Positions 46,192-55,300 of a DNA stretch of 64,000 bases are shown here, in pieces. Position 1 is the first letter of the stretch, and each line of letters opens with the position of its first letter. The position numbers and the translations under genes were made by a program. The notes beneath the pieces are model-generated. The model was not told the origin of the DNA and did not search any database. It saw only the letters and a list, made by a program, of their open reading frames with translations. Origin of the DNA: Opitutaceae bacterium (GTDB lineage: Bacteria > Verrucomicrobiota > Verrucomicrobiia > Opitutales > Opitutaceae); contig JAWLBB010000001.1 of the NCBI GenBank assembly GCA_041395105.1, positions 1,515,501 to 1,579,500 of the forward strand, read 5' to 3'.

Positions 46192-46611
46192 TCAGAAGGA
46201 CGGTTCGATTTCCGTAATCTGACCGGCATGGGCCGTGTAGTCTTCACCAACGGACCAACTGAGGTCGTTGACGAGGACTTTGAAGGTGAACGGCTTGACC
46301 GCCTCCTTCGTGGTCCACGACCACAGCGTATCCTTGACGCAGGCCATGGGCATGCCCTTCTCCCAGCTGAGCCCGGGGCCGTCGCCACGGAGAAAGAGCA
46401 GGTTGCCGAAGCCGATGTCGATATGAGCCCGTATGGTGGACACCAGGACGGGCGTTGTGGACGGAGCCAGGCTGGTCGCAGCCGGCGCTTTCTTGGCGGC
46501 TGTTGTTTTCCTGGCGGCTGTCTTCTTGACTGTCTTTTTCACCGTCGGTTTGGCGGCTGCCGTTCCCGTTGCCGGTTTGGCGGTCGCTGCGGTGTTGTTC
46601 GCTTTTTTCAT
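46192..46611 (-). CDS. Histone-H1-like Lys/Ala-rich tail fused to a small conserved domain
   Basis: A 139-residue product. The first 50 residues are almost only K, A, T, P and R (PTVKKTVKKTAARKTTAAKK), as in bacterial histone-H1-like proteins that bind DNA or RNA. The remaining 85 residues form a compact aromatic domain (IDIGFGNLLFLRGDGPGLSW, KDTLWSWTTKEAVKPFTFKV, LVNDLSWSVGED) that resembles a starch-binding-type beta sandwich. The combination is odd because these domains usually bind sugars. It has an ATG at 46611 and no signal peptide. It converges with the acyltransferase gene. Confidence 0.75.
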   Translation of the reverse strand: MKKANNTAATAKPATGTAAAKPTVKKTVKKTAARKTTAAKKAPAATSLAPSTTPVLVSTIRAHIDIGFGNLLFLRGDGPGLSWEKGMPMACVKDTLWSWTTKEAVKPFTFKVLVNDLSWSVGEDYTAHAGQITEIEPSF

Positions 46612-46830
46612 GGTTTGTTTTCTGTTTTGGTCTGCTTAAGGACGGGTGATGCCGCCTGCGCAGACGCGCCGGCGGACCTCCCGTCGTGTCCGCGTGTGAG
46701 CCGGACAGTATGGTCCTATCGGGAACCCGGTCGGGTGACAACAGCAATTTGGGGGCCATTCCCTATTTCATTTTGAGGTTTACTCGGAAGGAGAATCCTC
46801 CAACGTGGGCGTTCTCGTTTCGGCGATTGT

Positions 46831-46903
46831 GGGGCCGTAGCTCAGTTGGAAGAGCGCTTGAATCGCACTCAAGAGGTCGCCAGTTCGATCCTGGTCGGCT
46901 CCA
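46831..46903 (+). tRNA. tRNA-Ala (anticodon CGC)
   Basis: The acceptor GGGGCCG pairs with CGGCTCC, including the G3-U70 identity pair of alanine tRNAs. The D-arm has AGCTCAGTTGGAAGAGC. The anticodon arm CTTGA-ATCGCAC-TCAAG gives anticodon CGC, which reads GCG. The T-loop is CCAGTTCGATCCTGG. The discriminator A is at 46903 and CCA is not encoded, unlike the tRNA-Asp in this window. Confidence 0.95.
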
Positions 46904-46990
46904 TTTCCGCAATTCCCCGCAGTGGTCGCGTTCGGGATGGGTCTGATATCCCGGGCTTGAGTAGACCTGCTTAAGGTCGATACTGGAGGT

Positions 46991-47764
46991 ATGCAAACCG
47001 TGGTCGGAGGGCGCACCGCACTACCCCGCCAAGGTCCGAACTGGATTGACCGGGCGGTCGATCCGGTGGACGGCCTGGTGCGGACGGTATTGAGTATTGG
47101 CGGGGGCGAACTCGAGGAGATGACGGCGATTGCCCCCGGTTTTCCGGGTACTTCCTTCACGGTTTTTGAGGAACGCGGGTTTCTTCCCTGGTTCCGGCGA
47201 AAGACTCCTGCCGAGGCCCGCAACCTGCGGATTGTCCGCGGGAATCCCACGCGACTCTCATTCCCGGGTGATACCTTTGACCTGGTCGGGTGCCAGTTTC
47301 TCCTGAGCCTGCCTCTTGATCCCGAGCCGATAATCCGTGAAGCGGTTCGGGTCTGTGCGCCCGGAGGGCAGATTCTCCTGCAGGACCTCTCGGGTCCGCC
47401 TTCAGAAACCTGGTTTGGGCGTTCCCTGTCTGACCCCGTCCTTTCCGAACTGGACACGGTGCTGCGGGAGTTGAGGTCGGTTCTCTTCTTCGGGGACATG
47501 CTGAGCCATGCGCTGGAAAGATCCGGTGTGGACGAGATCCGCGTGTCGGTGCAATCGTGTCCGGGAGGACAAGACTGGGTGAATTCGATCGAACATCGGC
47601 TCTGGACGCACAAACTTCACAAAGCCGTTCCCATCGCTCTTTCGCGGGTGGACGACGAACGTCCGGTCGAAGAAATCATCGATGCTTTTCTCGAACGGAT
47701 GGATCCGGCCGAGGCCGGAAACCAGCCGCTCATGTGCTCGGTTATCGGGCACAAGGCGGAGTGA
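46991..47764 (+). CDS. Methyltransferase-like protein (class I, atypical motif I)
   Basis: A 257-residue product that aligns with the ubiquinone/menaquinone-type Methyltransf_11 fold. It has VLSIGGGELEEMTAIAPGFP in place of the usual motif I, then SFPGDTFDLVGCQFLLSLPL and EAVRVCAPGGQILLQDLSGP in the motif IV/VI positions. The acidic motif II residue is in TVFEERGFLPWF. SAM binding is therefore plausible but not certain, and the substrate is unknown. The ATG at 46991 lies 88 bp after tRNA-Ala, probably under a separate promoter. Confidence 0.68.
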   Translation: MQTVVGGRTALPRQGPNWIDRAVDPVDGLVRTVLSIGGGELEEMTAIAPGFPGTSFTVFEERGFLPWFRRKTPAEARNLRIVRGNPTRLSFPGDTFDLVGCQFLLSLPLDPEPIIREAVRVCAPGGQILLQDLSGPPSETWFGRSLSDPVLSELDTVLRELRSVLFFGDMLSHALERSGVDEIRVSVQSCPGGQDWVNSIEHRLWTHKLHKAVPIALSRVDDERPVEEIIDAFLERMDPAEAGNQPLMCSVIGHKAE

Positions 47765-48259
47765 CCGCCGCAGGCGGTGGGTTGACGCCGCCGTGATGCT
47801 GCGTTGACCGCATACGGCCTCGAAAGAGGTATTCTTCCGCGCGTCTCGCCGCGTTGCGAAAGCATGCCTGATGCCGGAGGATCGTGGCACTTATAGATCA
47901 CTCCGGGGTTCGAGAAAAGAGCGGTCATTCATAGCTTTTGGTAGGGAGTTCCGCTCGCCAGAAGCGGAGCAAGAGCGGCATGGTCCAGCAGGACAGCGCA
48001 GGTTCCAAGAGACTGCGACCTCCGCCGGTTGAGAGCCGTCGGGAACGCTCCCTCCGTGTTCCGGCCATCATGCCCAGCGTGATTGCCGAGTCCGGGCTGC
48101 TCTGCGGCGTCGGTTGGTATCTCGGTCAGCCGATCGGTGACCCGGACTCCCGGGCTGCTGAAACGATTCCGGAACCGCGTGTCGGGGACGGAATTCGCCG
48201 GACCCACTTTCCTCATACCCCAAACCACAAGCCAACGTCAGCCCCCTGAGTTACCCGCC
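47765..48259. other. Intergenic region, no gene recognised
   Basis: The 495 bp upstream of the large secreted protein hold no convincing coding frame. An open frame that continues upstream of 48260 has noncoding character. Small hairpins are seen, for example TCCGCT..AGCGGA near 47950-47968 and ACCGCC..GGCGGT at 47764-47778, neither with a T-run. Confidence 0.45.
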
Positions 48260-51200
48260 ATGAAGACACACAGAGCACTACAGGCGATATTCCGCCACGT
48301 TTTCTCCACACAAGTACCAGCCCTCACGCGGGCTGCGGTGATCACCGCGGCTCTTTCTTTTGGTCTGGCGAACCTCAGGGCCGAGCAGGCGGCGGCGCCG
48401 GTAATCACTCCTGTCCCGACGGCGCAGGAAGAGATCGATGGGTTCAGTCCGCAGCCCCCGGGTTCCGGCAATGCACCCGTCACGGTCACGATGACCTCGG
48501 CCACCGAAGGGGCGACCATCAAGTACCTCAAGACGACGAACAACACCGGAGATTTCCTGGTGCTGACCTACGATCCGGACAACAAGCCGCAACTCGTGAA
48601 TCACGGCACCTACTATATCCGCGCACGGGCGGAGAAGGAAGGGATGGAGCCAAGTGAGATCGTCTCTCAGATGTACATCATCCACGCGCCGGAAATCGAA
48701 CTTTTTGGATTCATCGGTTTCGGGCAGGTGGCGATCAACACGACGCCGGATCCAAAGGTCTTCAGTGTCAAAAACATTGGAGACATGACCTTGAATATCG
48801 GATCAATCGTCATGGAGACGGAGGATCCCGACGCCTGGTCCTATGAATTCGTGGGAAACAAAGAGATGGTCCGGAACGCGACCGCACTGGTCAGGGTGAC
48901 CTTTTCGCCGACGGAGGTGAAGAGTTATTCAGTCGCTTTCACCATTGAGTCCGATGCGACCTCGGGCGCAAACAAGCGCACGGGATCGGGTACGGGATAC
49001 GACCCGACGAAGGTGGCCACGCCGAGCATCAGCTTGATCGGCGAAGAGATCCACTATGCGCCGCAGGAAATCTGGCTGCAGTGCGGCACGGCCGGGGCAA
49101 CGCTTTATTATACATTGGATGGCTCCGACCCGACTGAGGCGTCGAACCCCTATGATCCGGTGAACAAACTTACGCTGACCGATGCGGGCGAGTACACGAT
49201 CAAGGTCAGGGGCTTCAAGGAGGGATTGACCGCAAGCAATCCGGCGACGGAAACGTTCACGGTGGTCGAGCGGGAGCTCACCGCGACCGACGATTTCTTC
49301 TTCGATCCGCCAGTCAAGATCGGTGAGTATCAGGATAGGGCGCTCGTTCTGACCAATGTGGGTTCGCGGCCGATAGAGATCAGCCTGATCGAGATCGACC
49401 ACGAGGGTTTCAGTGTGCCCGGTTGGACCGGTCCGGTGACGATCCCGGTTGGAGAGATTCGGAATTTCACCGTCCGCTTCGCGCCTCAGGAGATGATCAG
49501 CTATTTCGGGACCCTGACCATCTCGACCAACGCGACGGGCGGGAATCTCACGCGTGGGTTGAATGGCAATGCGTTGCCTTCCGATTATGGCGTGGATCCG
49601 GCTACAAAAACCATTGGGAGTGATGGGGGCGTTTACAGTGTCTACGTGTCGCTGGGTGGCGAATGGACGGCGAGCGAAAGCCTCGACTGGGTATCGATCG
49701 TGGCGACACCGATGCTCAATGATGTCACGGTAACGGTTGCAGAGAACACCACTGGTTCAGCCAGGGAAGGGACGATCACCATTGCGGGAAAGATCCATAC
49801 GGTCACGCAGCTCGCGGCGGCGATGGAGCAGGTGGTCGCTCCGGTTTTCTCACCGGACCCGGAAACTGGACCCTTCTCCGGAACGGTCAACGCGACCCTT
49901 TCATCCGCCACAGTCGGGGCGATCGTTTACTATCACTGGAACCCGGAAGTCCCGAAGGAATCCTGGTATCAGTATGGAACGGGTCTGGTCATCAGTATCA
50001 GCCAGACCGGTACCTACTACGCCTACGCGAGCAAGGAAGGCTTTCTGGACAGTGAGACTGTCTCGGCAACCTTCACCATCGAGACGGGCACGGGATCGGT
50101 GGCGCCACCGACGATGAATCCCGAGGACGCGGAGACCACCTTCATCGGTCCGGTCGAAGTGACCTTCGCCTCGACGACGGATGGTGCCTCCTTCCGGCAT
50201 ACCCGTTTTGAGTCGGCATCGGCAGAGGAATGGACGGTGGGCGGGTCGACCATGCTCTACTACCCGGGACCGCTCTGGGTGCAGGCTTTCAAGGAGGCCC
50301 TGGAGGACAGCGCTGTCGTCTCCTCGGTCTACCGGATCCGGGCGTCCTACTCCGGATCGGTTTCGCTTGGAGAGTTCGGCGTCGCGACCTGGAAACTCTT
50401 CCTGGAGGCGGATGGATCCGGTCTCCTCATCGTCGAACCACTGGAGGGCGCTCCGCTGGTATTCGATATCCTGATCGGCGCCGATGGCAGCATTTCCGCA
50501 ACCCAGAAGGAACTCTCCAAGGGCGAAGGGGAAGAAATGAAGGCCGCCGCTTCCGCGGGCTTCTTGCCTTCGGCTCTCAATCCGGGCGAAATTGAGGCGG
50601 ATATCGGGCCGGATGGAACGATCACCGGCGAGCTCGGCGGTTTGGGGATCATCGCAGGCACGGTTGATCCGGTCACTGACGAAGGGCGTTCGATCTGCGG
50701 ATTCTACCAGATCGATCAACTCTATGCAGGATCCGGCCAATGTTATGTTATCGTCGGAACCGACGGCAAGGTCACCATGGTCATCCTCATGCCGGATGGG
50801 GTGGATACCTGCGAGGGGTCCGTCGATGCCGGCGGCCACCTCGTGATGACGACGGCGATGGGCGGCGAAGCCGATCTGACGATTGGATCCGATCACAGTC
50901 TGGCGCTCACCCTGATGCCGCAGGGCGCGTCCGAGCCGGTGGAATTCGCCGGACTGGGCGCCGGGGCGACGGCATCGAACCGGCTGGTCAATCTCTCGAC
51001 CCGCGGCTGGGTCGGGACGCAGAGCCAGCGGCTGATCGCCGGATTCGTCATCAAGGGAACGGGCAAGAAGCCGGTCCTGATCCGTGCGATGGGACCGGCC
51101 ATGAGCGGCTATCTGTCGGGAACCATCGAGGATCCGCAGATCGAGGTGATCCCGCTGGGCTCGACGGTTGCGCTGGAGACCAACGACAACTGGGGAGAAG

Positions 51201-51808
51201 TGGCGAATCTGCAGGCGCTCATCGATGCGATGACGGTGACGGGGGCCTTTGCCGCGGAAAGCGGGAGCAAGGATGCGATGATCCTGACCGAGCTGGATCC
51301 GGGCAACTACACGGCGAAGATCTCCGGGGTGGGGGGCTCGACCGGGGTGTCGATTGTCGAGGTTTACACGGTTGAGGATCTGGATACGCCGGAGGCGCGC
51401 CAGGTCAACATCTCGACGCGTGCTTTTGTCGGGACGGGTGGCTCGATCATGATCCTGGGGATGAAGGCGGACGGCAATACGCCGCGCCAGTTCCTGATCC
51501 GGGCGGTCGGTCCGTCCCTGAGCCTGGCGCCGTTCAACCTGACCGGCGTGCTGGAGGACCCGCTGGTCCGGGTGGTGCGCAGTTCGGACAGCGTGGTGGT
51601 GGCGACCAACGATGACTGGGATGAGCCGGGGACCGGTGATGCGATCCACGCGTTGTCCGAGCAACTGGGCGCCTTCGCACTGCCGCGCGGCAGCAAGGAC
51701 GCGGTGGTGCTGGTCTCCCTGCCCACCACCACCGGCTTCACCGTGAAGGTGTCGGGCAAGGACGGCGCCACCGGCGTGGCCATCGCGGAGGTCTACGAAG
51801 TGCCGTAG
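48260..51808 (+). CDS. Large secreted multi-domain protein with two C-terminal modules
   Basis: An 1182-residue exported protein. The signal segment is residues 1-42 (AAVITAALSFGLANLRAEQA). Chitobiase-like C-terminal repeats follow (TVTMTSATEGATIKYL; LYYTLDGSDPTEASNPYDPV; VNATLSSATVGAIVYYHW). There are two choice-of-anchor/ASPM-type domains (SVKNIGDMTLNIGSI; VLTNVGSRPIEISLI) and a BACON-like domain (TIGSDGGVYSVYVSLGGEWT). Two copies of the recurring module end the protein (about 50983-51380 and 51397-51805; ..ETNDNWGE.., ..ATNDDWDEPG.., ending AEVYEVP). It is likely a cell-surface adhesin or binding protein. The ATG at 48260 was preferred over an upstream frame. Confidence 0.85.
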   Translation: MKTHRALQAIFRHVFSTQVPALTRAAVITAALSFGLANLRAEQAAAPVITPVPTAQEEIDGFSPQPPGSGNAPVTVTMTSATEGATIKYLKTTNNTGDFLVLTYDPDNKPQLVNHGTYYIRARAEKEGMEPSEIVSQMYIIHAPEIELFGFIGFGQVAINTTPDPKVFSVKNIGDMTLNIGSIVMETEDPDAWSYEFVGNKEMVRNATALVRVTFSPTEVKSYSVAFTIESDATSGANKRTGSGTGYDPTKVATPSISLIGEEIHYAPQEIWLQCGTAGATLYYTLDGSDPTEASNPYDPVNKLTLTDAGEYTIKVRGFKEGLTASNPATETFTVVERELTATDDFFFDPPVKIGEYQDRALVLTNVGSRPIEISLIEIDHEGFSVPGWTGPVTIPVGEIRNFTVRFAPQEMISYFGTLTISTNATGGNLTRGLNGNALPSDYGVDPATKTIGSDGGVYSVYVSLGGEWTASESLDWVSIVATPMLNDVTVTVAENTTGSAREGTITIAGKIHTVTQLAAAMEQVVAPVFSPDPETGPFSGTVNATLSSATVGAIVYYHWNPEVPKESWYQYGTGLVISISQTGTYYAYASKEGFLDSETVSATFTIETGTGSVAPPTMNPEDAETTFIGPVEVTFASTTDGASFRHTRFESASAEEWTVGGSTMLYYPGPLWVQAFKEALEDSAVVSSVYRIRASYSGSVSLGEFGVATWKLFLEADGSGLLIVEPLEGAPLVFDILIGADGSISATQKELSKGEGEEMKAAASAGFLPSALNPGEIEADIGPDGTITGELGGLGIIAGTVDPVTDEGRSICGFYQIDQLYAGSGQCYVIVGTDGKVTMVILMPDGVDTCEGSVDAGGHLVMTTAMGGEADLTIGSDHSLALTLMPQGASEPVEFAGLGAGATASNRLVNLSTRGWVGTQSQRLIAGFVIKGTGKKPVLIRAMGPAMSGYLSGTIEDPQIEVIPLGSTVALETNDNWGEVANLQALIDAMTVTGAFAAESGSKDAMILTELDPGNYTAKISGVGGSTGVSIVEVYTVEDLDTPEARQVNISTRAFVGTGGSIMILGMKADGNTPRQFLIRAVGPSLSLAPFNLTGVLEDPLVRVVRSSDSVVVATNDDWDEPGTGDAIHALSEQLGAFALPRGSKDAVVLVSLPTTTGFTVKVSGKDGATGVAIAEVYEVP

Positions 51809-51910
51809 GGTGGCGGCTTCGGTTGAGAATGAAATGTGCCGGGCAGACGGGAATGTCTTCGGGAAGACTCCCGAAGCGTGCCATCCGTCTTCGGCCAGCC
51901 CGGCTGGATC

Positions 51911-51982
51911 AAACAAAACGTAGTATGCAACGTAGGGTTTTTCATGTCGAAACAAAACGTAGCATGCTACCGTTGGTTTTTC
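51911..51982. repeat. Pair of 33-bp direct repeats with a palindrome, upstream of a large secreted protein
   Basis: Two copies of aaacaaaacgtag..gggtttttc (51911-51943 and 51950-51982) have a 39-bp period and about 27 of 33 identities. The second contains the perfect 12-bp palindrome GTAGCATGCTAC, which is degraded in the first (GTAGTATGCAAC). This lies 340-410 bp before the ATG at 52321, in a 512-bp gap that shows no other gene. It may be a regulatory site. Confidence 0.5.
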
Positions 51983-52320
51983 GACCGACTGCCCTTTTGA
52001 TGAAGGGCACTGATTTGGAATCCCATGACCAATTCCAGCCGATTTCGGGTCATGAGCTGAGATTATGTGGGGCCCCGAGGATATCGTCGAAGCTTATAAC
52101 CGACCGATCGGAGTCAAGTTTCCTTGGTCGAGCGGGGACCCTGCCGTTCTATAGGCAAACCCACAATCCTCCCCTCGGCCTCCCTGAGTCTGTCGACTCG
52201 AGAGCCTTCGACCACGATTCCGTCCGTTCTCGAACTTCGGGCGGTCTGGTTCGGGAAGCCGTCCGACCTCCGCGCGATCACAGCTGGCCGGTGATCCTGC
52301 GCCTGTCCCCCATCCCCGTC

Positions 52321-55300
52321 ATGTTGTCATCCAAATCGATTCGAATCCTGACCCTTTCGATTCTTGCCCTGGGAGCCGCCGGTGCCGCGCAGGCGGCGGT
52401 GACCATCGCCGTCGTCGGAAAGGAGAGCTATTTCAACCAGTTGGGTCCCGATCCTGAGGACCTGACCGCCGAAGTGCTGGACCCTGACTATGACAACTAC
52501 CCCTACGCCGCCTACGCGAGTGTTGTTGTGGATAATCAAAGTGACATATCGGGCGCCTGGGTGCAGCCGGACGGCGGGGCCCCCATCGCTCTGGAGTGGT
52601 CAGCCGACGAGAATTCCTACGAAGCGTATCAGGGAGTCGAGAGCAAGGCCGCGCTCGACAGCTTGTTTCCGGCCGGGAATTACCTGATCTGGTACACGCC
52701 TGCCGGTGGGGCCGGGGATATATCGAAGACCTTGTCTCTGACCCAGACCTTTCCCGATACTCCATTCATCGAAAACTGGTTTGACCTTCAGCATTACCCG
52801 GTCGGCGAGGACGTGACGGTTCGCTGGAATGCCATGAGCGGCGGGGCGGCCGACGACATCATCACGGTCGGAATCAGCAGTCTCCTGAATGGGGACACGG
52901 TCTTCGAGTCACCCGTTCATTATTTCGAGCCCGGTGGTCTCGACGGGACGGCGCGCTCCGTGACGATTCCGGCCGGGACCCTTTCCGCGGGGGTCGAATA
53001 TTTGATGCTTCTCAGTTTTGACAAAGTCGAGACGGTCGACAACGGGGTCACGGTGCCGGGTGTCCTCTTCGGGTCGACCCACTATGTCGAGACGAATACC
53101 GTTATCCGTCCGGTGGCGCGTCATCCGAGCACGGTCATCAATTGGGGGATGCTGAGCCGCTGGACGACACACCAGCAGGTTGGCCCGGCGACGGTTGAAC
53201 CCCTGGAGGGGGATGAAGCCGCCTATATCTATACCGCCATCTGGCTGGAAAATCCCGCCGACTTGACGGCCGCGACGGTCAACGGCTTTGTGCTGACGCA
53301 GGAAGAGGAGGGCTGGACCAGTTTTCAAGCGGTCGGTGACGACTTGGATCTGCAGAATTGGCTCTCCAACGGCGAGCATGAACTCAACTACAGCTTTGCC
53401 GCGGGAGGTTCGCATTCCACCAATCTGAACCTGACCGGGGGTGTCCTGCCGCCGGTCCAACTGGCCAATTGGAGTGAGCTCCAGGCCGCCGACGCCTCGA
53501 CGGCCACGCCGATCCGCTGGATGGCGCCCGAGGGTGTGAAGGCCCGCGACGCCTACCTCGTCAAGGTCGAAGATTCCGGGGGCAATGTCCTCTGGGAGTC
53601 CGATCTGGATTTCAATTCGGACGCTGGCCTAAACGGAATGGATACATTGGTGGATGTCCCGGCAGGAATCCTCGAGGCCGGCCAGGTTTACAGCGGCTCA
53701 ATCTCCCGTCTGCAGTTCACGGACATCGACCGGGGTTCCCAGGCGGACACCGTCTTTGTCGCCTTCAACGCGGTGGAGACCCGCTTCACCATCAATACCG
53801 GTGCGGTGGTGGTCGATCCGATTGAGCTCGGAGCGGTTGTTCGCGAGCTGTACTACTGGCAGGCCGGACCCGGGAGCCCGGTGTTGAGCACCGACAACTC
53901 CGACCAGTTCGGAACCCTGGCCGTCCTCTGGGGAGATTCGGCTGATTTGCTCAGCTCGGCCTCGGTCACCCTGCCTGGCGGTGAAGAGAGGGTGATGGCT
54001 TATGATGTTGAGGAAGGTGAGTTCTCCGTGAAGAAAACCAATGACGGTTTCGATGCCATGCTCGCGGATTTCCCGGCTGGAAACTACGTCCTGAAGTATC
54101 AGGTATCCGGAGGTGCCCAGGTTGAGATCACCCTGGATTTCGATCAGTCCTTTCCCTCGGCTCCCCAGTTCATCAACTGGGCGGAGGCGCAATCGGTCCT
54201 CGCATCGGAGCCTTTCACGATCAAGTGGCTGCCCATTGAGGGCATGACCGACGCGGACGCCATCCAGCTCTACGTTGAAAACGAGAACGGCCCTGTGCTT
54301 GAGACGCCGTTGATTTTGCTGGACCCCGACGGCATGGACGGCACGGCCACCTCCTACACTATTCCGGCGGGGACCCTTCAGCCGGGCCGGGCCTATGATG
54401 TGAGCCTCGATGCCATTCGACTTGCAGACCGCGACCAGACCACTGTGCCGGGCACCCCCTTCGGCGCGGCCAACGTCGTCTCCACGACATTCAACCTGAT
54501 CACCACAAGCGGGAACCGGCCGCCGGTCATCGCGACGGAGTCGCTCGGCAGTGCCACCGAGGGCCAGCCTTTTGAAGTCGGGATAGCCGGATCGGACCCG
54601 GAGGACGGGGTTGGTGTCACTTTCAGTTCCAATTTCCTTCCGGCTTGGCTCGAACTGACTGACCAGGGGAATGGCAGCGCGATCCTGAGCGGGACGCCAA
54701 CGGGGTCGAATATCGGCACATTCACCGTCAGGGTCACGGTTGCCGACTCCGGAGGCCTGGTCTCCAGCCGCGACTATGAACTGACTGTCGGTCCTGATCT
54801 GACGGATCCCGAAGGACGTGCCCTGGATATCGGATCGATTTCCTGGCAGAGGGACGGCACGGCTCCGTTCGTGGCCCAGATCGCGGAGGTACAGAATGGT
54901 GAGAGCGCGCTGATCTCGGGTGCGGTCGGCGACGGCGTCGCCAGTTCGTTGCAGGCCAGTTTCACCGGCCCGCTCAAGCTGTCCTTCTTCTGGAAGGTTT
55001 CTTCGGAGGCGGGCAAGGATTTCTTCCGGGTCAGGGTCGACGGGGTGGCCGTGGCCGGGATCAGCGGCGAGCAGAACTGGCGCGAGCAGAGCATTGATGT
55101 TCCGGCCGGCCTGCATACCGTGCGTTGGGCCTACGAGAAGGATGGGTCGGGTTCGGGAGGGGCGGATCGCGGTTGGCTTGACCATCTGGTCATTCTGCCT
55201 CCGGAGGCGGGTGTCTTCGCGGGAACCTACCTCGGAGAGATCAAGTCGAGCACCGGGACGGTTTCACTCTTTGTCCGGCCCAACAATACCGCGGTATTTC

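Noticed and set aside
48083..48259. Upstream extension of the 1182-residue protein
   Set aside because: Noncoding character and a clear signal-peptide start at 48260.
49901..51955. 684-residue minus-strand frame
   Set aside because: Antisense to the large secreted protein; composition is Arg/His-rich shadow text with no family motif.
51823..52320. Upstream extension of the 1435-residue protein
   Set aside because: Residues look noncoding, include direct repeats, and would precede a normal signal peptide at 52321.
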